Assembly: GCA_963659365.1 (NCBI GenBank) | Contig: CAVKTI010000008.1 | Coordinates: 1 to 54,323 of the forward strand | Length of the DNA: 54,323 nt | Origin: W0P28-013 sp963659365 | GTDB lineage: Bacteria > Bacteroidota > Bacteroidia > Bacteroidales > Paludibacteraceae | Direction of reading: 5' to 3' | Shown: positions 34,359-43,857 of the stretch, one piece after another | How positions within the stretch are numbered: position 1 is the first letter of the stretch | Layout of the letters: each line of letters opens with the position of its first letter | Notes under the pieces: generated by a model | The model's database searches: none | Told to the model about the DNA's origin: nothing | The model's input: the letters and a program-made list of their open reading frames with translations, nothing else | Made by a program: the position numbers and the translations under genes

Positions 34359-34655
34359 ATGCGAAAAATTTGGAACAGAATACGGCCTTTCGTTACAAAC
34401 AAATATGCCATTACGCTGCTTGCGTTTGTGGTCTATATCGTTTTTTTTGACGATAACAGTCTGATTTCCAGAGCAAAATCGCGCACCGAAATTGCCAATT
34501 TGGAGAAAGAGATAAAATTCTATCGGCAGCACATCGAGAGCGACAAAGCCAAAATCGATGCACTCAATTCGAGCCTCGAAAATTTAGAAAAGTTTGCACG
34601 CGAAGAGTATTTGATGAAAAACGAGAATGAGGAGATCTTTATCATCGACGAATAA
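34359..34655 (+). CDS. FtsB/DivIC-like septum formation protein
   Basis: 98 residues. A short cytoplasmic start (MRKIWNRIRPFVTNKY) leads to one membrane span (about 17-36, AITLLAFVVYIVFF). A periplasmic coiled coil follows (TEIANLEKEIKFYRQHIESD), then KFAREEYLMKNENEEIFIID, the conserved F-A-R-E-x-Y-x-M-K end of this family. It would act in the divisome with FtsL/FtsQ-type partners. An in-frame GTG at 34350 is possible, but ATG 34359 fits the promoter better. It overlaps the start of the pseudouridine synthase gene by 29 bases. Confidence 0.88.
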   Translation: MRKIWNRIRPFVTNKYAITLLAFVVYIVFFDDNSLISRAKSRTEIANLEKEIKFYRQHIESDKAKIDALNSSLENLEKFAREEYLMKNENEEIFIIDE

Positions 34656-35532
34656 AACAGCCGCCACGCCACGCCGCAAACAACGGGAAGAGTTGCTGCA
34701 AGTGCACGACAAATGCACGCTACTGCCGTTTTTGGTCGAAAACCTGAAGGGGCGCAGTCGCAGCACCGTAAAATCGTATTTGGCGCACAGGCAGGTGGCT
34801 ATCAATGGGCGTGTAACCACCGCTTTCGACGCATTTTTGCACGCTGGCGATGTGGTGGCAGTGCGCAATGTGGGCGAAGAGGCGGCAAATCCAAACCACC
34901 TCGCACGCATTGTGTACGAAGACGACGACATTTTGGTAGTCGATAAAAAATATGGTGCTGCCGCTGCACAAAACGCCCACCGCAAAGGCGAACAGACGGT
35001 GGAAGAGGTGATGGTCGAACATGTGCATCGTCAGAAAAAAAATGGGCAGGCATGGTTGGTGAACAATCTCGACCGCGATGTGTCGGGGCTGCTGCTTTTG
35101 GCAAAATCGGAAGAGGCACTGGCGCGCCTGCGCAACGACCAGTTGCAGACAAAATATGTGGCGATAATCGAAGGCGAACTCGCCAATCAGCAAGGACGCC
35201 TAACGCACTGGCTCACCAACGATTCGAAGACGAAAAAAGTGCTGGCTTCCGACAGCGATAACGGCGGTCAGATGGCGACGACCAACTACAAAATGTTGAA
35301 ATCGAATGGGCGTTTTGCGCTGGTAGAATTGACCGCCAACGACGAAAAACGGCATCAACTGCGCACGCAACTGGCAGCCATGGAAACGCCCATCGCAGGC
35401 GACAAAAAATATGGCGCACGCAGCAACCCCATCGGTCGCCTCTGCCTGCACGCACAAACGCTGCTATTTTATCACCCATCGTCGGGCAGACCAACGACCT
35501 TCGACACGGGCGTTCCAGCCTGTTTTCAGTAA
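34627..35532 (+). CDS. RluA/RluD-family pseudouridine synthase
   Basis: 301 residues. An N-terminal S4 RNA-binding domain (about 30-85, VENLKGRSRSTVKSYLAHRQ) precedes the synthase core. The core carries NNLDRDVSGLLLLAKSEEAL with the catalytic Asp; most relatives have HRLDxxTSG, so this is a variant motif. The C-terminal segment IAGDKKYGARSNPIGRLCLH is typical. It isomerises uridine in rRNA or tRNA; the target site is unknown. Its start lies inside the end of the divIC-like gene in another frame. Confidence 0.9.
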   Translation: MRRSLSSTNKTAATPRRKQREELLQVHDKCTLLPFLVENLKGRSRSTVKSYLAHRQVAINGRVTTAFDAFLHAGDVVAVRNVGEEAANPNHLARIVYEDDDILVVDKKYGAAAAQNAHRKGEQTVEEVMVEHVHRQKKNGQAWLVNNLDRDVSGLLLLAKSEEALARLRNDQLQTKYVAIIEGELANQQGRLTHWLTNDSKTKKVLASDSDNGGQMATTNYKMLKSNGRFALVELTANDEKRHQLRTQLAAMETPIAGDKKYGARSNPIGRLCLHAQTLLFYHPSSGRPTTFDTGVPACFQ

Positions 35533-35547
35533 AAAAAAAGAGAAACG

Positions 35548-37431
35548 ATGCTGTTGGAAAAAATAGACACTCCCGACGATCTGAAACGCCTGCCGCGCGA
35601 AGAGTTGCCCACCGTTTGCCGAGAACTGCGGCAGTTTATCATCGACGAATTGTCGCACAATCCCGGCCATTTGGGTGCGAGTTTGGGCGTTATCGAACTG
35701 ACGGTGGCGATTCACTATGTGTTCGACACGCCCTACGACCGCGTGGTGTGGGATGTGGGACATCAGGCGTATGCGCACAAAATTCTCACGGGGCGGCGCG
35801 AGCAGTTTCACACCAACCGCCAGTTGCACGGATTGAGCGGATTTCCATCGCCCAAAGAGAGCGCATACGACGCTTTTGGCACTGGGCATTCGTCCACATC
35901 GATTTCGGCGGCGTTGGGTATGTCCATCGCAGCGCAGTTGCACCACGACAACCGCCAAGTGGTGGCTGTGATTGGCGATGGTGCCATGACTGGCGGCCTT
36001 GCGTTCGAGGGGCTGAACAACGCCTCTATCAATCCCAACAATCTGCTCATCATACTCAACGACAACCACATGGCCATCGACCCGATAAAGGGCGGATTGA
36101 GCCAATTTCTCGGAAAAATACACACATCGGCCACCTACAACCGCTGGCGTTTTTCGATTTATCGCCTGCTGAAATCGCTGCACATCATCGACGAAAAGCA
36201 GAAAAAGAAGATTCTCCGTTTTAGCAATTCGCTGAAATCGCTCCGCTCGAATGCCGACAACAATGTGTTCGAAGGGCTGAATATCAGATATTTTGGTCCC
36301 GTCGATGGGCATAATGTGATTGCGCTCGTGAGCGTGTTGCAAGAGATAAAAAACTATGCTGGTCCCAAGGTGCTGCACATCATCACCAAAAAAGGCAAAG
36401 GCTACAAACCCGCCGAAAACGCCGCCACCATTTGGCACGCGCCGGGCGAGTTCGACCCCAAGACGGGCAAGCGCATCACACACGACAACGGCGGCGAACC
36501 GCCTCTGTTTCAAGATGTTTTTGGGCATACACTGCTCGAATTGGCACGCGCGAACGACAAAATCGTGGGCATCACACCCGCCATGCCAAGCGGTTGCTCG
36601 ATGACCTACATGATGGACGCCATGCCCAACCGCACTTTCGATGTGGGCATCGCCGAAGGGCACGCCGTAACTTTCTCGGCGGGTTTGGCCAAAGATGGGC
36701 TGCTGCCTTTTTGCAACATCTACTCGTCGTTTATGCAGCGCGCCTACGACAATGTGATTCACGATGTGGCACTGCAAAAACTGAATGTGGTGCTCTGCCT
36801 CGACCGCGCTGGTATTGTCGGAAGCGACGGCGCAACGCACCAAGGCGAGTTCGATTTGGCCTATTTCCGCTGCATTCCGAACTTGACCATCGCCTCTCCG
36901 CTCAACGAACACGAACTGCGCAACCTGATGTACACGGCGCAACTGCCCGACCAAGGATCTTTCGTTATTCGCTATCCACGCGGTCGCGGCGTGCTGGCCG
37001 ATTGGCACAACGAACCGCAAGCCATCGACATTGGCAAAGGGCGAAAACTGAAAGACGGCGAACAGGTCGCCCTGCTCTCGATTGGTCCGATAGGCAACGC
37101 CGCCGCACGAGCCATCGACATGGTGGAGCACACGCACGGCATCAGCATTGCGCACTACGATATGCGCTTTGTCAAACCGCTCGACAGCGACATTCTGCAC
37201 GAAGTGGGACAACGCTTCAGCCAGATTTTCACGGTCGAAGACGGCGTGATTGCAGGCGGCATGGGCAGCGCAGTACTCGAATTTATGGCCGACAACGGCT
37301 ACACACCACGCGTAACGCGCCTCGGCATCGGCGACCAATTTGTGGAACACGGCACCCAATCCGAACTCTACCACCTGCTCGGCCTCGATGCGGAAGGAAT
37401 TGCCCGAAAAATTGCAGAAAAAATTATTTAG
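35548..37431 (+). CDS. dxs: 1-deoxy-D-xylulose-5-phosphate synthase
   Basis: 627 residues. First enzyme of the MEP isoprenoid pathway; it condenses pyruvate and glyceraldehyde 3-phosphate using thiamine diphosphate. The ThDP-binding segment is AVIGDGAMTGGLAFEGLNNA. Also present are VGHQAYAHKILTGRR, HIITKKGKGYKPAE, the transketolase-like middle domain (ALQKLNVVLCLDRAGIVG) and DGATHQGEFDLAYFRCIP. Length is standard. The stop TAG is the first codon of a TTTAGTGAGAAGTTAG spacer word. It begins 15 bases after the pseudouridine synthase gene. Confidence 0.97.
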   Translation: MLLEKIDTPDDLKRLPREELPTVCRELRQFIIDELSHNPGHLGASLGVIELTVAIHYVFDTPYDRVVWDVGHQAYAHKILTGRREQFHTNRQLHGLSGFPSPKESAYDAFGTGHSSTSISAALGMSIAAQLHHDNRQVVAVIGDGAMTGGLAFEGLNNASINPNNLLIILNDNHMAIDPIKGGLSQFLGKIHTSATYNRWRFSIYRLLKSLHIIDEKQKKKILRFSNSLKSLRSNADNNVFEGLNIRYFGPVDGHNVIALVSVLQEIKNYAGPKVLHIITKKGKGYKPAENAATIWHAPGEFDPKTGKRITHDNGGEPPLFQDVFGHTLLELARANDKIVGITPAMPSGCSMTYMMDAMPNRTFDVGIAEGHAVTFSAGLAKDGLLPFCNIYSSFMQRAYDNVIHDVALQKLNVVLCLDRAGIVGSDGATHQGEFDLAYFRCIPNLTIASPLNEHELRNLMYTAQLPDQGSFVIRYPRGRGVLADWHNEPQAIDIGKGRKLKDGEQVALLSIGPIGNAAARAIDMVEHTHGISIAHYDMRFVKPLDSDILHEVGQRFSQIFTVEDGVIAGGMGSAVLEFMADNGYTPRVTRLGIGDQFVEHGTQSELYHLLGLDAEGIARKIAEKII

Positions 37432-37480
37432 TGAGAAGTTAGAAGTTAGAAGTGTTTTTTGAATTAGGAGTGAGGAGTGA

Positions 37481-37495
37481 TGCGGCGAAGCCGCA
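37481..37495 (+). repeat. Family C hairpin after dxs
   Basis: TGCGGC-GAA-GCCGCA, preceded by GGAGTGAGGAGTGA and followed by ATTTCAAATTTC. It is the only rightward copy and sits after a rightward gene, so the module keeps its orientation relative to the gene. Confidence 0.85.
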
Positions 37496-37758
37496 ATTTC
37501 AAATTTCAGAATTTCAAATTGAAAAATTATTTAAAGATTGCGGCGTTTTTGAACGCGAATAATTCTAAATTCTAAATTCATAATTCTAAATAAACGCGTG
37601 GTTTTTCCCCTTTGGGAAAACAGGAAAAGAGGCCACTGCCAAGACAACCTGAAACTCTGAAACTTGAAACCTGAAACATAAAAACAGCGCAAAGCGCGAG
37701 AAACATAGAAACGCGCGCAACGCAATTTGAAATCTGAAATTACTTTATACACTTTTTT
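37496..37758. repeat. Repeat-word spacer before trkA
   Basis: Holds a gcggcgtttttgaacgcg hairpin word (about 37537), the TTTTCCCCTTTGGGAAAA word with gaggccactgcc (about 37597-37645) and a family D palindrome (37682-37704). gaaacatagaaacg words follow to the trkA ATG. No gene. Confidence 0.75.
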
Positions 37759-39096
37759 ATGAAAATCGTGATTGCTGGTGCTGGCGAGGTGGGACATTAT
37801 GTGGCGAAAATGCTTTCGAGCGAAAACCACGACATCATTTTGATGGACAGCGACGAGGAACGCCTGAAGGACATTCCTGCCGCCTACGACCTGCTTACGC
37901 TCACTGGCTCGCCAACATCGATACACGACCTGAAAGAGGCTGGCGTGCCAAAAGCCGACCTGTTTGTGGCCGTTACGCCGCACGAAAGCGTGAATATGAC
38001 CGCCTGCATGCTGGCGACCAATCTCGGTGCAAAAAAGACCATCTCGCGTATCGACAACCGCGAATATCTGCTGCCCGAAAACGCCGATTTTTTCAAACGC
38101 ATGGGCGTCGATTCGCTCATCTATCCCGAAATGCTCGCCGCTCAAGAGATTGCCAATGTGCTGAAACGCGGTTGGTTGCGCGAATTTCGCACCTTCGGTG
38201 ATGGCGAACTCGTGCTGGTCTGCCTCAAAGTGCGCACCAACGCCACACTCGTCAACAAAACTTTCAATTCGGGATTTTTTGCGCACAACCACTACCGCAT
38301 TGTGGCGGTGAAACGCAATAAATGCACCATCATTCCGTGCGGCAGCGACGAAATTCTCGCCAACGACATCGTCTATTTCATCTGCACGCCCGACAACCTC
38401 GAATTTGTGCGCGAACAGGCGGGCAAAAAGGCGTTCGATGTGAAAAATGTTATCGTCATGGGCGGCAGCCGCATAGCCATCAACGCCGTCAGAGCATTGC
38501 CCAAAAACACCACGGTGAAAATTATCGAAGCCGACCGCAACAAATGTCTTGCACTCTCCGAAAAATTGAGTAATGCGCTGGTTATCAACGGCGATTGTCG
38601 CAACATGGAACTGCTACGCGAAGAGGGAATCGAAGATGCCGACGCTTTTTTGGCGCTCACCAGCGACTCCGAATCGAACCTGCTCGCCTGTCTCACCGCC
38701 AAACGCTTTGGTGTGGACAAAACCGTGGCCGATGTGGAAAATATCGACTACATCGATTTTGCCGAAAGCCTCGACATCGGCACCGTCATCAACAAAAAAC
38801 TGATTGCCGCCAGCCATATCTACCAGCGTATGCTCGACCAAGATGTGCTGAATGTTACCTGCCTCACCTATTCCGATGCCGAAGTGGTGGAATTTGTGGT
38901 GAAACCGGGCGACAAAATCACACGCAAACGCGTCGGCGACCTCAATCTGCCATCGAATGTGAACATTGGCGGCATCATACGCGACGGCAAAGGCGCTATT
39001 GTCAATGGTCAAACCGTGATACAACCCGACGACCATGTGGTGGTTTTCTGCATGGCCGACAGCGTGCGCAAAATAGCGGCTTTCTTCAACAACTGA
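37759..39096 (+). CDS. trkA: Trk system potassium uptake regulatory subunit
   Basis: 445 residues. Two RCK modules in tandem, each with an NAD-binding N part and a C part. The first starts MKIVIAGAGEVGHYVAKMLS (GxGxxG, acidic residue in IILMDSD). The second starts near residue 231 with VIVMGGSRIAINAVRAL and ends its strand IIEAD. RCK_C-type segments follow each. It sits on the cytoplasmic face of TrkH and gates K+ uptake in response to nucleotides. trkH starts 13 bases downstream, so the pair is one operon. Confidence 0.95.
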   Translation: MKIVIAGAGEVGHYVAKMLSSENHDIILMDSDEERLKDIPAAYDLLTLTGSPTSIHDLKEAGVPKADLFVAVTPHESVNMTACMLATNLGAKKTISRIDNREYLLPENADFFKRMGVDSLIYPEMLAAQEIANVLKRGWLREFRTFGDGELVLVCLKVRTNATLVNKTFNSGFFAHNHYRIVAVKRNKCTIIPCGSDEILANDIVYFICTPDNLEFVREQAGKKAFDVKNVIVMGGSRIAINAVRALPKNTTVKIIEADRNKCLALSEKLSNALVINGDCRNMELLREEGIEDADAFLALTSDSESNLLACLTAKRFGVDKTVADVENIDYIDFAESLDIGTVINKKLIAASHIYQRMLDQDVLNVTCLTYSDAEVVEFVVKPGDKITRKRVGDLNLPSNVNIGGIIRDGKGAIVNGQTVIQPDDHVVVFCMADSVRKIAAFFNN

Positions 39097-39109
39097 TTGC
39101 CAAACAGTT

Positions 39110-40576
39110 ATGACCAAAACATTCAATCACCGCCAGTTTTTCAGGATTTTGGGGCTGCTGTTGCTCATCGAAACGGCGTTTATGCTGGCGGCGGCGTGCG
39201 TTGCGCTCTGCTACCACGAACCAGACGCCAAGTCGCTGCTCGAAGCCTCGGGCATTGCGGCATTGGTGGCTATGGTCGGACTGCTGATTGGGCGCAAAGC
39301 CGACCACCACATCGGCACGCGCGAAGGCTACAGCGTGGTGGCTGTGGTTTGGGTGGTATTTTCGCTGTTTGGTATGCTGCCATTTTGGCTGTCGGGCTGC
39401 ATTGCATCGCCCATCGACGCATTTTTCGAAACCATGTCGGGCTTCACCACCACGGGCGCAACCATACTCACCGACATCGAAGCGTTGCCGCATGGGTTGC
39501 AACTTTGGCGTTGCGTTACGCAGTGGTTGGGCGGCATGGGCATTGTGGTGCTGTCACTGGCGTTGTTGCCATTTTTCGGCGGCGGCATGCAACTTTTTGT
39601 GGCCGAAGTGCCAGGCCCAACCTACGACAAACTGCAACCACGACTCAAAAACACGGCGCGGCGACTGTGGGCACTCTATGTTGCACTCACAGCGGCAGAA
39701 ACGCTCTTGCTGAAAATCGGCGGTATGAACTTTTTCGATGCCGTGTGCCACGCTTTCACCACCATGGGATCGGGCGGCTACTCCACCAAACAGGCAAGCA
39801 TTGCGCACTGGACATCACCGTTCATTCACTACACCATCATCGTTTTCATGCTGATTACCAGCATCAACTATGTGCTGCTCTATTTGGCCATCGTCAAACG
39901 CCAATTCGGACGATTTTGGAAAGATGAAGAGTTGCGTACCTATCTGATAATCACCGCAGTAGCAACCATTGTCATCACTTTTGGACTGGGTTGCACGCAA
40001 GCCTCACCCAGCGACAATTTCGAGCCGATTTTTCGCAAAAGTCTGTTCCAAGTTACCTCCATATTCTCCACAACAGGCTTTGCCACAAGCGATTATGTCG
40101 GTTGGATGCCGCTATTGCAGTTTATACTCATTTTGCTGATGTTCAGCGGCGGCACGGCGGGTTCCACCAGCGGCGGCATGAAAGTGGTGCGACTGCTGTT
40201 GCTCGCCAAAAACGGCTATTACGAAATGAAGCGGCTCATACACCCGAAAGCCATCTTGCCAGTGCGCATCAACGGCCATGTGGTGCCAGAAAAAACCATC
40301 AACAGCATTCATGCATTCATCATCATCTATGTGGCACTGATTATCGTCGGCACGGGCGTTGTCGCGCTGTCGGGACTGTCGGTTACCGAGTCGTTTGGTG
40401 CGGTATTGGCCTGCATTAGCAATGTCGGCCCTGCCATCGGTGCGCTCGGTCCCATGGGCGATTACGCCGCCCTTCCCGACTTTGTAAAACTCTTTCTTGC
40501 ATTCATCATGCTCGTCGGCCGCCTCGAAATTTTCACCGTCCTGATACTCTTCTCGCCTGGCTTTTGGAAGAAATAG
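39110..40576 (+). CDS. trkH: Trk/Ktr potassium transporter membrane subunit
   Basis: 488 residues, multi-spanning. Four selectivity-filter-like repeats are visible: MSGFTTTGATIL, HAFTTMGSGGYST, FSTTGFATSDY and CISNVGPAIGALG. Basic and small residues between them (MFSGGTAGSTSGGMKVVR) form the intramembrane loop region of TrkH/KtrB. It imports K+ under control of the TrkA encoded just upstream. Length is normal. Downstream lies a 520-bp gene-free stretch. Confidence 0.96.
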   Translation: MTKTFNHRQFFRILGLLLLIETAFMLAAACVALCYHEPDAKSLLEASGIAALVAMVGLLIGRKADHHIGTREGYSVVAVVWVVFSLFGMLPFWLSGCIASPIDAFFETMSGFTTTGATILTDIEALPHGLQLWRCVTQWLGGMGIVVLSLALLPFFGGGMQLFVAEVPGPTYDKLQPRLKNTARRLWALYVALTAAETLLLKIGGMNFFDAVCHAFTTMGSGGYSTKQASIAHWTSPFIHYTIIVFMLITSINYVLLYLAIVKRQFGRFWKDEELRTYLIITAVATIVITFGLGCTQASPSDNFEPIFRKSLFQVTSIFSTTGFATSDYVGWMPLLQFILILLMFSGGTAGSTSGGMKVVRLLLLAKNGYYEMKRLIHPKAILPVRINGHVVPEKTINSIHAFIIIYVALIIVGTGVVALSGLSVTESFGAVLACISNVGPAIGALGPMGDYAALPDFVKLFLAFIMLVGRLEIFTVLILFSPGFWKK

Positions 40577-41050
40577 AGGAGCGAATAGATCAAATTGCCC
40601 CGTAATGGGTCGTCAATTTTGACCTATAAGCCAAATTGTTTGTGCATAAGTTTGCATAAACGCTCCGCCAATTCCCCACTGCGGTTGTTTATAAAAAGAA
40701 AAACGTGGGAATTTTGTTACTCGCTCCCACGAACCAAGGCTCTCGCATTGCCATCACCTGTAAGATCGAGCAACGCAAAAGCCCACGCCTGTACTGTATG
40801 CATTTTGGTATGCATAAATGTACAACGCAAACATCTACGATTGCCTTCTCTTTGACAGGTAAATTTCAAAATTTTGCGAGAATTTTGGCTCGTCAAAGGA
40901 AACCGTCTGTAAACGCTTTTCTGTATGTTTTACCACAGACCGTTGCCGTGGTTATCGGGTGCGAAAATAATACTTTTTCTTTGAATCGACAAATGTGTTG
41001 CTGCAAAATGCGTCCGATACGCCTGATTTTTTTATAAACCCCAACAACAC
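40577..41050. other. Gene-free element with open frames on both strands
   Basis: No gene with host-like codon use. An imperfect inverted repeat, TCAAATTG..CCC..GGG..CAATTTTGA, covers about 40590-40622. Unlike other spacers it has almost none of the recurring repeat words. Frames are open on + (40595-40855; 40705-41037) and on - (40720-40929, then TAA, then 40624-40716). The minus frame reads sensible-looking peptides (AFALLDLTGDGNARALVRGS; NNRSGELAERLCKLMHKQFG) separated by one TAA. Direct repeats of GTATGCAT occur near 40797-40816. It could be a decayed gene or a conserved RNA/DNA element. Confidence 0.5.
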
Positions 41051-41090
41051 AAAGCGGCCGCCCTTACAGAGCAGCCGCTTTTCTGTTTTT
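41051..41090. terminator. Bidirectional terminator beside rseP
   Basis: Arms AAAGCGGC (41051-41058) and GCCGCTTT (41074-41081), followed rightward by TCTGTTTTT. It lies 18 bases beyond the rseP stop and would also stop rightward reading from the trkH side. Confidence 0.7.
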
Positions 41091-41098
41091 CGTTGCGA

Positions 41099-42595
41099 CT
41101 ATTTCAGCAGCAGTTTGTAGATGTCGTTACCGTTGGCGTAGATCAGCAGTGCCAGCAGCAGCGCAAAACCGATATTGAGCGAGATTTCCATAAATTTGTC
41201 GCTCGGTTTGCGGCGAAAAATCATTTCGTAGAGCAGGAACAACACATAGCCGCCGTCCAAAACTGGGATTGGCAGTATGTTCATGAATGCCAAAATGACC
41301 GACAGGAACGCTGTCATGTTCCAAAATGCTGCCCAGTCCCACATGGCTGGGAACAGATTGCCGATGGCACCGAAGCCGCCAAGGCTTTTCGCGCCCTCTT
41401 TGGTGAAAACGAGTCGGAACTGCTTGACATACGAGCCAAGCACATCGCACATCATCTCCCAACCTGCTGGTATCGAGGCGAAAAAGCCATATTCGGTGCG
41501 CTCGAATTTGAAATACGCGCCTAAATTGCTGCGCAGGTAGATACCCAGTTTGCCATCGGCACCAACGACAATGCTATCGGTAATGGTTTCGCCGTTGCGC
41601 ACAAAAGTGATGTCGGTGCGCTGCCCCGCAAGTGCCGCCAGTTCGCGCGAAATTTCGCTGTAGGTACAGAGCGATTTGCCGTTCAGCCCGACAATGCTGT
41701 CGCCATCGCTCAACCCGATGGAGTCGGCTGGCGAATGGGATACTGCTTCTTGTACAACAAAGGGTATTCGCAATTCTAAAAAGTTGGTTTCTTCGGCCGC
41801 CAAAAGTTGCTGCGCAAAATCGGTCGGCAGCACAATGAGCGTGTCGCTGCCGTTGTGGCGGAGCAGTACATTTTGTTTGCCTTCGACCAAAATTTTCTCG
41901 ATAGCATCGCGGGCAAATTTCACGCTGTCGCCATCGACCGCCAAAATAATGTCGCCGTTCGTAAAGCCGTATTCTTGGGCAATTTCGCAATAATCGTAGC
42001 CGAGATAGGCGTTTTGCATGGGCAGTTCCGACTTGCCCCAATGCCCCAGCATGGCGGCGTAGATAACGATGGCAGCCACAAAATTCATCAGCACGCCGCC
42101 CGTGATGATAAACAGGCGTTGCCACGCTGGGCGCGAGCGATATTCCCACGGTTTGGGTTGGCTGGCCAGTTGCGTGCTGTCGGTCGTTTCGTCCACCATG
42201 CCATCGATAGAGCAGTAACCGCCCAGCGGTAGCCAGCCGATGCCCCATTCGGTCGATTCGGGATAACGCCGCCAATCGTCGTCGGGCAGTGCTGCGAGTT
42301 CGGCCTCGGTGAGCGGTTCAAACACAGTTTTGCCTTTGGCGTTTGTTACCACATCGCCCTGTGCATCGAGTTTTGGCTTGGCACTTTCGGGCACATTGGG
42401 TGCAAACCAGCGCACACGCCATTTTCCGCCGATTTTTTTGAAGCGTACAATCGAAAATTTCGGATTGAAAAAGAGGTAAAATTTATTCACGCGCACTTTG
42501 AACAGGCGAGCGAAACCAAAATGTCCAAGTTCGTGGACGAAAACCAAGATGGACAACGCCAGAATGAGTTGCGCGGCTTTGATGAGAAATGTCAT
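41099..42595 (-). CDS. rseP: Site-2 protease, RseP/RIP family M50 metalloprotease
   Basis: 498 residues. A polytopic inner-membrane protease that cleaves transmembrane substrates such as anti-sigma factors. The first span holds the zinc motif HELGHFGFARLF near residue 25. The last ligand is in NILPIPVLDGGYVLF near the C-terminus (the NxxPxPxLDGG motif). Between them are PDZ-like segments (YGFTNGDIILAVDGDSV; SIGLSDGDSIVGLNG). A roughly 50-residue charged insert between the first span and the first PDZ (about 55-105) makes it somewhat longer than E. coli RseP. It follows dxr by 21 bases. Confidence 0.94.
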   Translation of the reverse strand: MTFLIKAAQLILALSILVFVHELGHFGFARLFKVRVNKFYLFFNPKFSIVRFKKIGGKWRVRWFAPNVPESAKPKLDAQGDVVTNAKGKTVFEPLTEAELAALPDDDWRRYPESTEWGIGWLPLGGYCSIDGMVDETTDSTQLASQPKPWEYRSRPAWQRLFIITGGVLMNFVAAIVIYAAMLGHWGKSELPMQNAYLGYDYCEIAQEYGFTNGDIILAVDGDSVKFARDAIEKILVEGKQNVLLRHNGSDTLIVLPTDFAQQLLAAEETNFLELRIPFVVQEAVSHSPADSIGLSDGDSIVGLNGKSLCTYSEISRELAALAGQRTDITFVRNGETITDSIVVGADGKLGIYLRSNLGAYFKFERTEYGFFASIPAGWEMMCDVLGSYVKQFRLVFTKEGAKSLGGFGAIGNLFPAMWDWAAFWNMTAFLSVILAFMNILPIPVLDGGYVLFLLYEMIFRRKPSDKFMEISLNIGFALLLALLIYANGNDIYKLLLK

Positions 42596-42616
42596 TTTCG
42601 GTGTTTATTGAGTTTG

Positions 42617-43789
42617 TTAAAATTTTTTGCCTGTTTTTTCGACGAGTTCACTCGCCATTTTTCTGATTTCTGTGTCGGTCGCCACATAGTCGTCGTAGGT
42701 GGGCTGGACTACGAAATGCGCCTTTGCCATCGCCTCTTCGATGATGTCGCTCATCTGCAAAAAGCCGATTTTGCCGTGCAAGTAGGCCGCCACAACCACC
42801 TCGTTGGCAGCGTTCAGCACGCAAGGAATGTTGCCGCCTTTTGCCATAGCGTCGAATGCCAGCGCCAAGTTGCGGAAGCGTTCCAAATCGGGCTTTTCAA
42901 AGGTCAGTTGCGTGCATTTCGTAAAGTCGAGGCGTTCGAAATCGGTCTTTTGTCGCATTGGAAAAGTGAGCGCATACTCTATCGGCAGGCGCATATCTGG
43001 CACGCCGAGTTGCGCTTTGATGCTGCCGTCGCGGAACTGCACCATCGAGTGTATGATGCTTTGCGGGTGGATTACCACATCGATTTGCGCAGGTTTCAGC
43101 CCAAAAAGCCACTTGGCTTCGATCACTTCGAACCCTTTGTTCATCATGCTCGCCGAGTCGATGGTGATTTTCGCGCCCATCTGCCAAGTTGGGTGGCGAA
43201 GAGCCTCGCTTGCTGTAACTCGAGCAAGGTCTTCGCAAGTTTTTGTGCGGAACGGACCGCCCGATGCCGTGAGTATGATTTTCTCCACTTCGTCGGGATT
43301 CTCGCCCACAAGACATTGGAAAATTGCTCCATGTTCCGAATCGATAGGCAGAATGGCGGCGTGGTGTTCGAGCGTGAGGCGTGTGATGAGTTCGCCCGCC
43401 ACAACGAGCGTCTCCTTGTTGGCCAAAGCGATTTTTTTGCCTGCTTCGATAGCAGCAATGGTCGGTTTCAGACCAGCGTAACCCACCATGGCGGTTACCA
43501 CCGTATCGACCGACGGCAGCGCCACCACTTCGGCGATGGCATCGCTGCCCGCAAAGGTTTTGATGGGCAGGTCGGCCAGCGCATCTTTCAGTTTTTGGTA
43601 GTGATTTTCGTTCGCCACCACCACCACTTCGGGACGAAAACGGCGTGCTTGCTCAATGAGTGCATCGATATTGTTGTTGCCTGTAATGGCGTAAACATCA
43701 AATAGTTCGGGGTTCGCCGCCACCACATCGAGTGTCTGCGTGCCGATAGAACCCGTCGCACCAAGTATCGCTAATCGCTGTTTTGTCAT
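42617..43789 (-). CDS. dxr: 1-deoxy-D-xylulose 5-phosphate reductoisomerase
   Basis: 390 residues. Second enzyme of the MEP pathway; NADPH-dependent, metal-dependent. The NADPH-binding start is AILGATGSIGTQTLDVVAAN. The metal/substrate loop includes LPIDSEHGAIFQCL, LTASGGPFRTK and KITIDSASMMNKGFEVIEAKWLF (given here only as the family signature, about residues 204-226). Length is standard. It is upstream of rseP in the same transcript, an arrangement also common in other bacteria (dxr-rseP). Confidence 0.97.
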   Translation of the reverse strand: MTKQRLAILGATGSIGTQTLDVVAANPELFDVYAITGNNNIDALIEQARRFRPEVVVVANENHYQKLKDALADLPIKTFAGSDAIAEVVALPSVDTVVTAMVGYAGLKPTIAAIEAGKKIALANKETLVVAGELITRLTLEHHAAILPIDSEHGAIFQCLVGENPDEVEKIILTASGGPFRTKTCEDLARVTASEALRHPTWQMGAKITIDSASMMNKGFEVIEAKWLFGLKPAQIDVVIHPQSIIHSMVQFRDGSIKAQLGVPDMRLPIEYALTFPMRQKTDFERLDFTKCTQLTFEKPDLERFRNLALAFDAMAKGGNIPCVLNAANEVVVAAYLHGKIGFLQMSDIIEEAMAKAHFVVQPTYDDYVATDTEIRKMASELVEKTGKKF

Positions 43790-43798
43790 TGCAATGTT

Positions 43799-43857
43799 GT
43801 TTCTCGCGCTCTGCGCTGTTTCTAGTTTCTCAAAATTGCTGTCGCAATTTTTGTTTC
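43799..43857. repeat. Family D and family A palindromes side by side
   Basis: GTTTCTCGCGCTCTGCGC then TGTTTC (43799-43822), directly followed by GTTTCTCAAAATTGC-TGTC-GCAATTTTTGTTT (43825-43857). Both share the GTTTC ends, which suggests a common way of moving or arising. Confidence 0.8.

Noticed and set aside
35464..37374. 636-codon open frame on the minus strand
   Set aside because: Antisense to dxs, whose motifs and length are unambiguous; no recognisable domain in the antisense translation.
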